Assembly: GCF_018417535.1 (NCBI RefSeq)
Contig: NZ_CP070977.1
Span: 3,596,001-3,660,000 of the forward strand
Length of the DNA stretch: 64,000 nt
Direction: 5' to 3'
DNA from: Burkholderia pyrrocinia
GTDB taxonomy: Bacteria > Pseudomonadota > Gammaproteobacteria > Burkholderiales > Burkholderiaceae
Part shown: in pieces, positions 18,157 through 27,371 of the stretch
Layout of the letters: the number at the start of each line of letters is the position of its first letter
Numbering within the stretch: the first letter of the stretch is position 1
The notes under the pieces: model-generated
What the model was told of the DNA's origin: nothing
What the model saw: the letters and a program-made list of their open reading frames with translations, nothing else
Database searches by the model: none
Position numbers and translations under genes: made by a program

Positions 18157-18591
18157 ATGTCCAAGCTGCGTTTGCTCCAGGTCGCGTTACTCGCGGGCGT
18201 GCTGGCCGCCGGCAGCGCCGCCGCCGAAACGGTGCGCCTGTCCGCCAATCTGCAGCCGTCGAGCGAAGTGCCGCCGACGGCGACCAAGGGCTCGGGCACC
18301 GTCGACGCCACCTACGACACGGCCTCGCACATGCTGCAGTGGGCGGTCACGTACGAACACCTCACGGGGCCGGCCACTGCCGCGCATTTCCATGGGCCCG
18401 CGCCGGTCGGCCAGAACGCCGGCGTGCAGGTGCCGATTCCGAAGGACGAGCTGGCGAGCCCGATCAAGGGCTCGAAGCAGCTCACCGACGCGCAGGTCAC
18501 CGACCTGATGGGCGGCAAGTGGTACTTCAACGTCCATACGAAGGAGCACCCGTCCGGCGAGATCCGCGGCCAGGTGATGCCGGCGAACTGA
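18157..18591 (+). CDS. CHRD-domain exported protein
   Basis: The product is 144 residues with a signal peptide (MSKLRLLQVALLAGVLAAGS, cleavage probably after SAAA near residue 25). The mature part matches the CHRD domain pattern: 'LSANLQPSSEVPPTATKGSG', 'AAHFHGPAPVGQNAG' and the C-terminal 'HPSGEIRGQV'. CHRD domains occur in chordin and in many bacterial secreted proteins of unknown function; a periplasmic or secreted structural or binding role is likely. The start is fixed by AAGGAGAG just upstream. Confidence 0.88.
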   Translation: MSKLRLLQVALLAGVLAAGSAAAETVRLSANLQPSSEVPPTATKGSGTVDATYDTASHMLQWAVTYEHLTGPATAAHFHGPAPVGQNAGVQVPIPKDELASPIKGSKQLTDAQVTDLMGGKWYFNVHTKEHPSGEIRGQVMPAN

Positions 18592-18680
18592 GTGCCGGCG
18601 TTTGATGTAGAGGCACTTATCGAGCGGCGCGGGAACGATCGCACGTACCATCGTCACACTGCGATTACGGAGTGCGTCCG

Positions 18681-19643
18681 ATGAGTTGGCAAAGCAAGTT
18701 CGCCTGCTGGCTGCTGCGCTGGCAGTTCCGTCCCGAGACCACGCGCGAGGTGCTCGATCCTGCCCGCGCGCGGCGCTTTACCGACCTGCGGATGGTCGTG
18801 CCGCGCCGCGCGCCGTCGGGCTATCGGCTGCGGCAGTGCTACGGCGCGGGCGACGCGCCGCTGCGCGGCGAATGGCTCGAACGCACCGACGCGGGCGCGG
18901 GTCGCGGGCCCGGCCGCACGCTGCTGTACTTCCACGGCGGCGGCTATTACTTCTGTTCGACGAGAACCCACCGGCCGCTCGTGTTCGGCCTGACGAAGCG
19001 CGCGGGCGCGCGCTCGTTCTCGCTCGACTACCGGCTCGCACCGGAAAACCGCTTCCCGGCCGCGCTCGACGATGCGCTGGCCGCGTACCGGCAACTGCTG
19101 GCGCTCGGCACGCCGCCCGAGTCGATCGTGCTCGGCGGCGATTCGGCGGGCGGCGGCCTCGCGCTCGCAACGCTCGTCGCGCTGCGCGACCGCGGCGAGC
19201 CGTTGCCGGCCGGCGCGATCCTGTTCTCGCCGTGGACCGATCTCGCGGCCACCGGCGATTCGTTGCGCACGAACGACGGTGCCGATCCGATGTTCGCCGG
19301 CGCGGCGCTGCCGAAGGCCGCGAAGCTGTACCTCGGCGACGCGCCGGCGACGGATCCGTACGCATCGCCGTTCTATGCGGATTTCGCGGGCCTGCCGCCG
19401 CTGTATATCCAGGTCGGCAGTACCGAGGTGCTGCTCGACGATTCGCGCCGCGTCGCCGAGAAGGCGAAGGCGGCCGGCGTGCCGGTGGAGATCGAGGTGT
19501 GGCCGGACGTGCCGCACGTGTGGCAGCTCTATGTGCCGATGGTGCCGGAAGCGCGCGATGCGCTCGACCGCGCGGCTGCGTTCCTGCGCCGCGTCGCGGT
19601 AGAACGCGCGGTTCAGCGCGTCGGCGAGGCGTCGATCGCCTGA
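18681..19643 (+). CDS. Alpha/beta hydrolase, hormone-sensitive lipase type
   Basis: The product is 320 residues. The oxyanion-hole motif HGGG is in 'YFHGGGYYF' (about residue 88), the nucleophile elbow in 'GGDSAGGGLA' (Ser about 157), and the remaining triad in 'GSTEVLLDDSRR' (Asp) and 'DVPHVWQLY' (His). This is an esterase or acetyl-hydrolase of the HSL family, likely cytosolic, acting on short acyl esters. ATG 18681 has GGAG eight bases upstream; a GTG at 18672 is in frame. The last 31 nt overlap the 3' end of the converging EcsC gene. Confidence 0.88.
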   Translation: MSWQSKFACWLLRWQFRPETTREVLDPARARRFTDLRMVVPRRAPSGYRLRQCYGAGDAPLRGEWLERTDAGAGRGPGRTLLYFHGGGYYFCSTRTHRPLVFGLTKRAGARSFSLDYRLAPENRFPAALDDALAAYRQLLALGTPPESIVLGGDSAGGGLALATLVALRDRGEPLPAGAILFSPWTDLAATGDSLRTNDGADPMFAGAALPKAAKLYLGDAPATDPYASPFYADFAGLPPLYIQVGSTEVLLDDSRRVAEKAKAAGVPVEIEVWPDVPHVWQLYVPMVPEARDALDRAAAFLRRVAVERAVQRVGEASIA

Positions 19644-20455
19644 TAGGCGGCCTTGACGGCTACCGCGCCGTACTTGCGCTCGAGCCGGCGTACGGTGAAG
19701 TGGCCGTGCGCCATCTGCTGGAAGTGATCGATGAACAGCGTGTTGACGGTCGCGCCGAGCACGGCGCCGATCGCCGGGATCGACTTTGCGGCCATCTGCT
19801 CGGTCACCTGCACCGAGAAGCGCGATGCCACCGTCTGCACGAGCTTGAACACGGCCGCCGAGCTGTGCGCGGCGATGCCTTTCGTCGTGATGTCCGACGA
19901 CGCCTTCGAGATCGCCTGTGCGAGCGCGCCGCGCAGCACGAAATAGCCGAGATCGGCGTCCTCTTCCTGCTTGTCCGGGTTGCCGCCCATGCCGAGCACG
20001 GCCAGGCATTGCAACTGCGTATCCACCGATGCCAGGTCCTCGCCCTCGCTGCGTGCGATGTCGCACACCGAGCGGAAGATCAGCGTGGTCGTGACCGGCA
20101 GCTCGACCGGCAGCGCGAGAAAGCCGAATGCGCCGCCCGCCGCGCCGGTCGTCGCGACCGCGAGCTTGTGCAGCAGGTTGCTGGGTTTCTCGGGTTCGGC
20201 GTCCGGCGCCTGCGGCTTGCCGAGCGTGCGCAGCGCGATGTTCAGGCACTTGCGCAGCGCGAGTTGCGTCGCATCGTTGATCTTGCCGGTCGCGAAATCG
20301 GGCAGCCGCGCGATCATCTTCTCGACCGGTGCGCCGAGCACGCCCGTCAGCTTCATCGTCAGCGACGGGCTTTCCAGCACCTGCTTCGCGCGCCGCAGCG
20401 CGTCCCGATCCTCCTGCGACAGCGTCGTCGCGGGGGTGATTGAAATCGGTTCCAT
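19613..20455 (-). CDS. EcsC family protein
   Basis: The product is 280 residues. It resembles the EcsC family: an amphipathic helical protein with glycine-rich hydrophobic stretches ('ATTGAAGGAFGFLALPVELP', about residues 105-124) and the conserved 'GYFVLRGALAQAI' and 'IPAIGAVLGATVNTLFIDHF' segments. The function of stand-alone EcsC proteins is not known. AAGGAGA precedes the ATG. The gene converges with, and overlaps, the esterase gene by 31 nt. Confidence 0.82.
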   Translation of the reverse strand: MEPISITPATTLSQEDRDALRRAKQVLESPSLTMKLTGVLGAPVEKMIARLPDFATGKINDATQLALRKCLNIALRTLGKPQAPDAEPEKPSNLLHKLAVATTGAAGGAFGFLALPVELPVTTTLIFRSVCDIARSEGEDLASVDTQLQCLAVLGMGGNPDKQEEDADLGYFVLRGALAQAISKASSDITTKGIAAHSSAAVFKLVQTVASRFSVQVTEQMAAKSIPAIGAVLGATVNTLFIDHFQQMAHGHFTVRRLERKYGAVAVKAAYQAIDASPTR

Positions 20456-20515
20456 CTTTCTCCTTGGTGGTCGGGAGCGGGTTGCCCGTCGGCAGCCTAG
20501 ATTACTCCGGCATGC

Positions 20516-20545
20516 TAGAATTTTGAGATTGTTTGACTCGTCAAA
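20516..20545 (+). promoter_or_regulatory. Promoter and palindromic operator of the MFS-MarR operon
   Basis: TAGAAT (20516-20521) is a plausible -10 box. Eleven bases later lies the perfect palindrome TTTGAC-TC-GTCAAA (20532-20545), at the expected transcription start, 17 nt before the MFS start codon. MarR proteins usually bind such sites and repress the operon that encodes them; the MarR gene is the second gene here. No good -35 box was recognised. Confidence 0.55.
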
Positions 20546-20562
20546 AGTTGCATCAACAAAAA

Positions 20563-22158
20563 ATGGCCGTCCATACTGCCGCCCACCATTCGAGCGGGCA
20601 AGTCTTGCCGTTCCGCGAATCGCTGCTCGCGATGATCGGGATCTCGTTCGTCACCATGCTCGTCGCGCTCGACCAGACCGTCGTCGGCACCGCGCTGCCG
20701 ACCATCGTCGCCGAGCTCAGGGGTTTCGACCTGTACGCGTGGGTCGCGACCTCGTACCTGCTCAGTTCCGTGATCACGGTGCCGATCTTCGGCCGCCTCG
20801 GTGATTATTACGGCCGCAAGCCGTTCGTGATCGTGTCGATCGTCGTGTTTACCGGCGCGTCCGTGCTGTGCGGGATGGCCAACGACATGCTGAGCCTCGT
20901 GCTCGCGCGCGGGCTGCAGGGGATCGGCGGCGGGATGCTGGTCGGCACCGCGTTCGCGTGCATTCCCGACCTGTTCCCCGATTCCGTCGTGCGGCTGCGC
21001 TGGCAGGTGCTGATGAGCTCGGCCTTCGGCATCGCGAACGCGGTCGGTCCGTCGCTCGGCGGCGTGCTGACCCAGTCGTTCGGCTGGCGCTCGGTGTTCT
21101 ACGTGAACCTGCCGGTCGGCCTGCTGTCGCTGCTGTTCGTGTGGCGCTACCTGCCGCACCTGCGCCACGTCGAGCACGATCGCAAGATGCGGCTCGACTG
21201 GCCGGGCGCGCTGCTGATCGCGCTGTCGCTCGGCGCGCTGCAATTGTTCGTCGAATGGCTGCCGAAGTACGGCGTCGCGAGCTGGGCGTCGCTGCTGCTC
21301 GTCGTCGCGGTCGGGGCCGGCGTCGGCCTGTGGCACTGGGAAAAGCGCTGCGCGCAGCCGATTCTGCCGTTCGACATGTTCGGCAACCGCGCGCTGTCGG
21401 CGCTGTTCGTGCTCGCGATCCTCGCCGGCTTCTCGATGTTCTCGCTGCTGTTCTACGCGCCGCTGCTGTTCCAGGGCGGCTTCGGGATGTCGCCGAAGGC
21501 GGCCGGGCTCGTGATCACGCCGCTCGTCGTGTTCATCACGATCGGCAGCATCATGAACGGCCGCGTCGTCACGCGCATCCGCAATCCGAACGCGATGCTG
21601 CACGTCGGCTTCGTGCTGTTCGCGATCGCGTGCGCGGGCATCGTCGTGTCGACGCACACGACGCCGACCTGGATGCTGATGGCGCTGATGGTTGCCGGCG
21701 GCATCGGTCTCGGCTTCGTGCTGCCGAACCTCACCGTGTTCGCGCAGCAGGCGGCCGGCCGCGAGCACCTCGGCATCGCGACGGCGCTGCTGCAGTCGCT
21801 GCGGATGGTCGGCGGGATGATCGGCACCGCGCTGACGGGCACGCTCGTCAACCAGATGTATTCGGGCGGCGTGCGCAATGCACTCGCGGCCGACCATGCG
21901 ATGCAGTGGCATGCGCAGCTCGCCGATCCGCAGATCCTGATCGACCGCGCGGCGCAGGGCGGTCTCGTCGCGGAGCTGACGCGTGCCGGGCATAATGGCG
22001 CGCTGCTGCTGGAAGCGGCCCGCGAATCGCTCGTCAGCGCGATTCACCTGGGCGTCGCGATGGCGGCCGTCGTCGCCGTGGTGTCGGTGTGGCAGTGCCG
22101 CCGCGTGCCGCCGATTGCGCTGCGGCACAAGATCGAGCCGCACGTCGCGGCCGATTGA
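20563..22158 (+). CDS. MFS multidrug efflux transporter (DHA2/EmrB type)
   Basis: The product is 531 residues with about 14 membrane segments. DHA2 features are visible: motif D1-like 'LDQTVVGTALPTI' in the first helix, motif A 'GRLGDYYGRKP' in the loop between helices 2 and 3, and motif C-like 'GPSLGGVLTQSFGWRSVF' in helix 5. It probably exports drugs or toxic metabolites using the proton gradient. ATG 20563 is chosen; a TTG at 20533 would place the operator palindrome inside the coding sequence. It is followed by a MarR regulator 35 nt downstream. Confidence 0.9.
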   Translation: MAVHTAAHHSSGQVLPFRESLLAMIGISFVTMLVALDQTVVGTALPTIVAELRGFDLYAWVATSYLLSSVITVPIFGRLGDYYGRKPFVIVSIVVFTGASVLCGMANDMLSLVLARGLQGIGGGMLVGTAFACIPDLFPDSVVRLRWQVLMSSAFGIANAVGPSLGGVLTQSFGWRSVFYVNLPVGLLSLLFVWRYLPHLRHVEHDRKMRLDWPGALLIALSLGALQLFVEWLPKYGVASWASLLLVVAVGAGVGLWHWEKRCAQPILPFDMFGNRALSALFVLAILAGFSMFSLLFYAPLLFQGGFGMSPKAAGLVITPLVVFITIGSIMNGRVVTRIRNPNAMLHVGFVLFAIACAGIVVSTHTTPTWMLMALMVAGGIGLGFVLPNLTVFAQQAAGREHLGIATALLQSLRMVGGMIGTALTGTLVNQMYSGGVRNALAADHAMQWHAQLADPQILIDRAAQGGLVAELTRAGHNGALLLEAARESLVSAIHLGVAMAAVVAVVSVWQCRRVPPIALRHKIEPHVAAD

Positions 22159-22193
22159 ACGATTCAACGATTTACCGGAAACGAAATCAGCGC

Positions 22194-22640
22194 ATGGAAG
22201 AACAGGACCGCGTCGCGATCTTGCAGCAATTCGGACGCACGTATCGCGCGTTCATGACCGCGTTCGAAGCGCACGTCGGGCAACCGATGCCGCGCTGGCG
22301 CATCATGGTCGCGTTGCACACGATGGGCGGGCATTCGTCGCAGAAGAAGCTGGTCGAAGTGCTGCGCATCGATCCGGGCGCGCTCACGCGCCAGTTGAAA
22401 TCGCTCGACGCGCTCGGCTGGATCGAGCGCGAATCCGACGCACGCGACAACCGCGTGACCAATGTGACGCTGACGGACGATGGCCGTGCCGCGTTCGATG
22501 CATGCCTGCCGCGCCGCAAGGCGTTTCTCGAACAGACGATGGCGCAGTTGCCGGACGACGTGCTGAATTCGCTGTCGGGCGCGCTGGCGATGCTGGAATC
22601 GCGGATCGCGGACGTCGGTTCGACGCCGGTCGTGCGCTGA
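22194..22640 (+). CDS. MarR-family transcriptional regulator
   Basis: The product is 148 residues with the MarR winged helix: recognition region 'SQKKLVEVLRIDPGALTRQL' (about residues 47-66) and wing 'RESDARDNRVTNVTLTDDGR'. It is the second gene of the efflux operon and most likely represses it until a ligand binds, acting on the palindrome at 20532-20545. The ribosome-binding site is weak (GGAA), so translation may be coupled or low. Confidence 0.9.
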   Translation: MEEQDRVAILQQFGRTYRAFMTAFEAHVGQPMPRWRIMVALHTMGGHSSQKKLVEVLRIDPGALTRQLKSLDALGWIERESDARDNRVTNVTLTDDGRAAFDACLPRRKAFLEQTMAQLPDDVLNSLSGALAMLESRIADVGSTPVVR

Positions 22641-22752
22641 AGCACGGCGCGGGCAGGCGCGTGCGTCGCGCCCGCGATCGATCGCGACCGGCAAGCGGGC
22701 ACGAATTCCCGCCGCCGGCCGGCGCTTCATTTCATCTCAATTCACTTCAGGT

Positions 22753-23334
22753 TCACAGCTCGATGCGCGTTCCCAGCAACGCGAGGAACTGCGCGAGCCA
22801 TGCCGGATGCGCGGGCCACGCGGGCGCGGTGACGAACGGCGCGTCGGTCACGGCCGCATCGACCGGGATGTCCGCGTATTCGCCGCCCGCGAGCTTCACC
22901 TCGGGCGCGCAGGCCGGGTAGGCCGAGATGCGCTTGCCGCGGATCACGTCGGCGGCCGCGAGCAGTTGCGCCGCGTGGCAGATCGCGGCGATCGGCTTGC
23001 CGGCCGCGGCGAACTCGCGCACGAGCGAAATCACCTTCGGGTCGAGTCGCAGGTATTCGGGCGCACGGCCGCCCGCGATCGCGAGCGCGTCGTAGCGCGA
23101 TGCGTCGACATCGTCGAACGCCGCGTTCAGCGTGAACTGGTGGCCGGGCTTCTCGGTGTAGGTCTGGTCGCCCTCGAAATCGTGGATCGCGGTCTTGATC
23201 TTGTCGCCCGCGCGCTTGCCCGGGCAGACTGCATCGACGTGGTGGCCGACGGCCTGCAGCGCCTGGAATGGCACCATCGTTTCGTAGTCTTCGGCGAAAT
23301 CGCCGGTCAGGAACAGGATCTTCTTCGCGGCCAT
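22753..23334 (-). CDS. DJ-1/PfpI family protein
   Basis: The product is 193 residues with the flavodoxin-like DJ-1/PfpI fold. The nucleophile-elbow cysteine is in '[10 protein letters not shown]' (about residue 119), with the supporting glutamate near the N-terminus ('DFAEDYE'). '[10 protein letters not shown]' is typical of the PfpI branch. Possible roles are glyoxalase III-like or protein/nucleotide deglycase activity; which one cannot be told by reading. GGAG precedes the ATG. It lies downstream of the D-amino-acid enzyme on the same strand, 151 nt away. Confidence 0.88.
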   Translation of the reverse strand: MAAKKILFLTGDFAEDYETMVPFQALQAVGHHVDAVCPGKRAGDKIKTAIHDFEGDQTYTEKPGHQFTLNAAFDDVDASRYDALAIAGGRAPEYLRLDPKVISLVREFAAAGKPIAAICHAAQLLAAADVIRGKRISAYPACAPEVKLAGGEYADIPVDAAVTDAPFVTAPAWPAHPAWLAQFLALLGTRIEL

Positions 23335-23448
23335 GGCTTTCTCCAGTGAAGCAGCGTTGAGGGCCCGTTCGCGCCGTGCGCAACGGCCTCGAGGGGCCCC
23401 GGGGACGAAAGCGCAGTGTACTCCGGCAGATTGAAGCGCGCGTGACGG

Positions 23449-23472
23449 CCGCCCCGCGCGAGCGGCGGGGCG
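23449..23472. other. GC-rich hairpin after the DSD1-like gene
   Basis: CGCCCCGC-GCGAGCG-GCGGGGCG-type arms form a strong hairpin just past the stop of the minus-strand gene at 23486. There is no T-tract, so intrinsic termination is not supported; it may be a 3'-end stabiliser or a Rho-dependent end. Confidence 0.35.
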
Positions 23473-23485
23473 CGCGCAACGTGCG

Positions 23486-24766
23486 TCAGAAGAACGTTTC
23501 GACCACTTCCGTCACGCGGAACTGCGGATCGAGCACGAGCACCTGGCGCCACTTGTCGAACGTCAGGCACGGGTGCGAGATGTCGAACGCGACCATGTCG
23601 CCGACCTTCACGTCCGCGCCCGGCGGGATCTGCAGGTACGCGTGCTGGTCCATCATCCCGGTCACGGCCCAGCCTTCGGTAGCGGCGACGTCGCGCGGCG
23701 CGGTGTCGCGGCCCGGGCGGAAGTGGCGCGCCGGCTCGGGCAGGCCCGCGTCGAACGCCGCGTCGCGCTTGCCGAGCGCGACGATCGCACGGTCGGCTTC
23801 CGGCACCGACTGCACGTAGGCCCACAGTTGCAGCGCGGGCAGTAGCCCTTCGCCCATCGTGCGTGCGATCGGGTTGCGCGCGAACACGTCGGTCTGCGCC
23901 TTCTTGTAGATGCCGACATCGTGCGTCAGGTAGCAGCCCGGGCGCAGCACGACTTCCGCGAAACCGGCTTCGGACGCCTTCGCGAATTCTTCCGCAACCA
24001 CGTCGTACCACGCCGAACCGGCGCCGGACAGGATCGCCGGGGTGCGCGCGAAGCGGCCCGCGTCGGACAGCTCGCGCGTGAGCGCGACCGCGTCCTGCAG
24101 GAACGCGCGGATCTCGCCTTCCTCCTTCAGCACGCCTTCGTAGAGCTCGATGCCGGCCAGCTTCAGCGTGTCCGGATAGCGCGCGAGCGCGGCGAGCACG
24201 GCCTCGCGTTGCGCGGCATCGCGCACGCCCGCGCGGCCGCCCGGCACGCCGAGCTCGAGCAGCACGTTCAGCGTTTTCTTCGCGTCGCCGAAGAAGCGGC
24301 CGAGCTGGTCGACGCTCTCGGCGGAATCGACGAGGCAGAAGAATTCGAAGTCGGGATCGGACAGCAGCCCGGCGATGATCGTCATGTTCTGGCGGCCGAC
24401 GAGCTGGTTCGCGAGCAGCACGCGCCGCACGCCGCCGTGATACGCGGCCTGCGTCTGGTGCGCGGTCGCGAGCGTGATGCCCCATGCGCCGGCGTCGAGC
24501 TGGCGGCGGAACAGTTGCGGCGCCATCGTCGTCTTGCCGTGCGGCGCAAACTTGACGCCATACTGCTGGACGAACGCCTGCATCCAGTTCAGGTTGTGTT
24601 CGATGCGGTCCTCGTAAAGCACGGCGGCCGGCAGGCTGACGTCTTCCGCGAGCAGGTTCCACTCGAGCCGGCCCGCGTCGCCGAGCGGCACGCTGGCGCT
24701 CGGCAAGTTGCCCAGGCCCTTGCCGAAAGGATCGATCGTCGCTTCCTGATAGTTTGTAACTTTCAT
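23486..24766 (-). CDS. PLP-dependent D-amino-acid deaminase/aldolase (DSD1-like)
   Basis: The product is 426 residues. It belongs to the alanine-racemase-fold group that includes D-serine dehydratase DSD1 and D-threonine aldolase: the PLP lysine is in '[16 protein letters not shown]' (about residue 66), and the C-terminal metal site is suggested by '[19 protein letters not shown]' (His and Cys). It likely deaminates or cleaves a D-amino acid in the cytoplasm. The start at 24766 (MKVTNYQEA) is preferred; longer forms begin at 24784 or 24811. It diverges from the RpiR regulator and belongs functionally with the deacylase and RidA. Confidence 0.85.
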   Translation of the reverse strand: MKVTNYQEATIDPFGKGLGNLPSASVPLGDAGRLEWNLLAEDVSLPAAVLYEDRIEHNLNWMQAFVQQYGVKFAPHGKTTMAPQLFRRQLDAGAWGITLATAHQTQAAYHGGVRRVLLANQLVGRQNMTIIAGLLSDPDFEFFCLVDSAESVDQLGRFFGDAKKTLNVLLELGVPGGRAGVRDAAQREAVLAALARYPDTLKLAGIELYEGVLKEEGEIRAFLQDAVALTRELSDAGRFARTPAILSGAGSAWYDVVAEEFAKASEAGFAEVVLRPGCYLTHDVGIYKKAQTDVFARNPIARTMGEGLLPALQLWAYVQSVPEADRAIVALGKRDAAFDAGLPEPARHFRPGRDTAPRDVAATEGWAVTGMMDQHAYLQIPPGADVKVGDMVAFDISHPCLTFDKWRQVLVLDPQFRVTEVVETFF

Positions 24767-24804
24767 GTCATCCCGCTCCATCATCACTATATATTGCACT
24801 GAAG

Positions 24805-24834
24805 TTGACATGCCGATGGTACAGAAAGTAGCAT
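24805..24834 (+). promoter_or_regulatory. Sigma-70-type promoter of the rpiR-deacylase-ridA unit
   Basis: TTGACA (24805-24810) is followed after 18 bases by TAGCAT (24829-24834). Initiation would fall near 24841, right at the operator palindrome, and about 45 nt before the rpiR start. Confidence 0.6.
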
Positions 24835-24842
24835 CGGCGCGG

Positions 24843-24863
24843 TGATGTTATTTAGTAACATCA
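24843..24863. promoter_or_regulatory. Palindromic operator, probably for the RpiR regulator
   Basis: TGATGTTA-TTTAG-TAACATCA has perfect eight-base arms. It sits at the predicted transcription start of rpiR and in the divergent region with the DSD1-like gene, so binding could control both directions. RpiR-family proteins bind palindromes of this style; the assignment is inference from position. Confidence 0.7.
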
Positions 24864-24885
24864 AGCTTCGCAACCTTTCCCGCAG

Positions 24886-25824
24886 ATGAATACGCCCGTC
24901 ACCCCGTCCGCTCCGCTCGCGGCCGAGCTTCATCCGGCTCCGGTTGCCCCGCCGGTCCTCGACATCGTCGCGCGGATCGCCGAATGCGCGCCCGAGCTGC
25001 GCGAAGCCGAGCGCAAGGTCGCCGCGTTCATCCTCGCCGATCTCGCGCGCGCCGCGCATGCGAGCATCGGCGCGCTCGCGCGCGACGCGGAGGTCAGCGT
25101 CGCGACGGTCACGCGCTTCGCGAAGGCCGTCGGCTGCCGTGACGTGCGCGAACTGAAGGTGCTCGTCGCGCAGGCGGCGGCCGTCGGCCAGCGCTTTCTG
25201 GTGCCGTCCGACGGTGCGCCGGCCGACGACGCGAGCCCCGCGTCGGTCGTCTACGACGAGATCCGCGTGGCGCTCGCCCACAACCATCAACTGCTGCGCA
25301 ACACGTCGTTCGACGCGGCGGCCGACCTGCTCGCCGGCGCAAAGATGATCTACGTGTACGGGCAGGGCGGCGGCTCGACCGCGCTGGCCGACGAGCTGCG
25401 CTTCCGGCTCGTGCGCTTCGGCCGGCCGGTCGCGAGTTACCAGGACAGCCTGCTGCAGCGGATGGTGTCCGCGACGCTGTCGCGCGACGCGGTCGTCGTC
25501 GCGTTGTCGGTGAGCGGGCGCGTGCCCGAGTTGCTCGAGAGCTGCCGGCTCGCGAAGCGCTACGGCGCGAAGCTGATCGCGATCACCGCGCCGGCTTCGC
25601 CGCTCGCGAAGCTCGCCGACCACCTGATCCCGGTCGTCGCGTTCGAAACCGATTTTATTTACAAGCCGTCGACGTCGCGCTACGCGATGATGATGGCGAT
25701 CGACGTGCTCGTCACCGGAGTCGCGCTGCGGCTCGGCGATGCGGGCCGAGAATCGCTGCGCCGCATCAAGCATGCGCTCGATGCGCATCGCGGCGGCGGA
25801 GACCGTCAACCGGTAGGAGACTGA
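24886..25824 (+). CDS. RpiR/MurR-family regulator with SIS domain
   Basis: The product is 312 residues. The N-terminal HTH_6 domain includes 'SIGALARDAEVSVATVTRFA' (about residues 65-84). The C-terminal SIS domain includes 'YVYGQGGGSTALADELRFRL' (about residues 152-171) and 'ALSVSGRVPELLE'. SIS domains in this family sense phosphosugars or related metabolites; here the neighbours suggest a D-amino-acid or N-acyl-D-amino-acid signal. The stop is two bases before the deacylase start, so the two are co-transcribed. Confidence 0.9.
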   Translation: MNTPVTPSAPLAAELHPAPVAPPVLDIVARIAECAPELREAERKVAAFILADLARAAHASIGALARDAEVSVATVTRFAKAVGCRDVRELKVLVAQAAAVGQRFLVPSDGAPADDASPASVVYDEIRVALAHNHQLLRNTSFDAAADLLAGAKMIYVYGQGGGSTALADELRFRLVRFGRPVASYQDSLLQRMVSATLSRDAVVVALSVSGRVPELLESCRLAKRYGAKLIAITAPASPLAKLADHLIPVVAFETDFIYKPSTSRYAMMMAIDVLVTGVALRLGDAGRESLRRIKHALDAHRGGGDRQPVGD

Positions 25825-25826
25825 CC

Positions 25827-27308
25827 ATGCATTCGCATCCCGAAGCCGCCGATACGCTGATCGTCGGCGCGCAGCTTTACGACGGCACTGGCACACCGCC
25901 CGTCACGCGCGACGTCGCGATCCGTAACGGCGTGATCGCGGCGATCGGCAACCTGTCGAACTGGCTCGCCGAGACCGTCGTCGATGCGAACGGCCGCGCG
26001 CTCGCGCCGGGTTTCGTCGACGTGCATACGCACGACGACACGCACGTGATCCGCGCGCCGCAGATGCTGCCGAAGATCTCGCAGGGCGTGACGACCGTGA
26101 TCGTCGGCAACTGCGGGATCAGCGCGTCGCCGGTGACGCTCGCTGGCGATCCGCCCGACCCGATGAACCTGCTCGGCGAGCGCGGCGCATTCCAGTACCC
26201 GACCTTCGCCGACTACGTCGCAGCCGTGAACGATGCGCGTCCGGCCGTGAACGTCGCGGCGCTCGTCGGCCACACGGCGCTGCGCAACAACCAGATGGAC
26301 CGCCTCGACCGCGCGGCGACCGACGGCGAGATCGCGGGGATGCGCGCGCAGCTCGAGGAGGCGCTCGCGAACGGCGCACTCGGATTGTCGTCGGGCCTTG
26401 CGTACGGTTCCGCGTTCGCGGCGCCGACCGAGGAAGTGATGGCGCTCGCCGAGCCGCTCGCAAACGCGGGCGCGCTGTATACGACGCACATGCGCACCGA
26501 GTTCGACGCGATCCTCGATGCGATGGACGAGGCGTATCGCGTCGGCCGCCATGCGCAGGTGCCGGTCGTGATCTCGCACCTGAAGTGCGCGGGCCCGTCG
26601 AACTGGGGGCGCAGCACCGAGGTGCTCGCGTCGCTCGAAGGTGCGCGCCGCTACCAGCCGGTCGGCTGCGACTGCTATCCGTACAGCCGCAGCTCGTCGA
26701 CGCTCGACCTGAAGCAGGTGACGGGCGACATCGACATCACGATCACGTGGTCCGAGCCGCACCCGGAAGTCGCGGGCAAGCTGCTGAAGGCGATCGCGGC
26801 CGACTGGGGCGTGACCGAGCAGGAAGCCGCGCAGCGCATCCGCCCGGCCGGCGCCGTGTACCACAACATGTCAGAGGACGACGTGCGCCGGATCCTGTCG
26901 CACCCCGCGACGATGGTCGGCTCGGACGGGCTGCCGAACGATCCGCTGCCGCACCCGCGGCTGTGGGGTGCATTTCCGCGCGTGCTCGGCCATTACGTGC
27001 GCGACACGAACCTGCTGCCGCTCGAGGAGGCGATCCGCAAGATGACATCGCTGTCCGCGCGCCGCTACGGGATTGCGCGGCGCGGCGAGGTGCATGTCGG
27101 CTACCACGCGGATCTCGTGCTGTTCGATCCGGCGCGCGTGATCGACGCCGCGACGTTCGAGAAGCCGCAGCAGCCCGCGCACGGGATCGATGCCGTGTGG
27201 GTGAACGGCGTGCTGACCTACGAGAACGGCCAGCCGACCGGCGAGCGCGCCGGCGGCTTCGTCGCACGCGGCGAACGCGTGCCGGCGGGCGCCGACGCCG
27301 CGTTCTGA
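25827..27308 (+). CDS. N-acyl-D-amino-acid deacylase (D-aminoacylase)
   Basis: The product is 493 residues of the amidohydrolase superfamily. The metal-binding HxH is in 'VDVHTHDDTHVIR' (about residue 67), with later ligand motifs 'TTHMRTE', 'VISHLKCAG' and the C-terminal 'VGSDGLPND'. It hydrolyses N-acyl-D-amino acids to free D-amino acids, which the divergent DSD1-like enzyme can deaminate. AGGAGA immediately precedes the start, which lies two bases after the rpiR stop. The C-terminal region carries the usual small beta-sandwich of the family. Confidence 0.92.
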   Translation: MHSHPEAADTLIVGAQLYDGTGTPPVTRDVAIRNGVIAAIGNLSNWLAETVVDANGRALAPGFVDVHTHDDTHVIRAPQMLPKISQGVTTVIVGNCGISASPVTLAGDPPDPMNLLGERGAFQYPTFADYVAAVNDARPAVNVAALVGHTALRNNQMDRLDRAATDGEIAGMRAQLEEALANGALGLSSGLAYGSAFAAPTEEVMALAEPLANAGALYTTHMRTEFDAILDAMDEAYRVGRHAQVPVVISHLKCAGPSNWGRSTEVLASLEGARRYQPVGCDCYPYSRSSSTLDLKQVTGDIDITITWSEPHPEVAGKLLKAIAADWGVTEQEAAQRIRPAGAVYHNMSEDDVRRILSHPATMVGSDGLPNDPLPHPRLWGAFPRVLGHYVRDTNLLPLEEAIRKMTSLSARRYGIARRGEVHVGYHADLVLFDPARVIDAATFEKPQQPAHGIDAVWVNGVLTYENGQPTGERAGGFVARGERVPAGADAAF

Positions 27309-27371
27309 GCGCGGCGGTTATTCCGGTCTTCCGCGTGTGCCGCTGCAGGCGCGCGCATCCGCAACCGTGCG

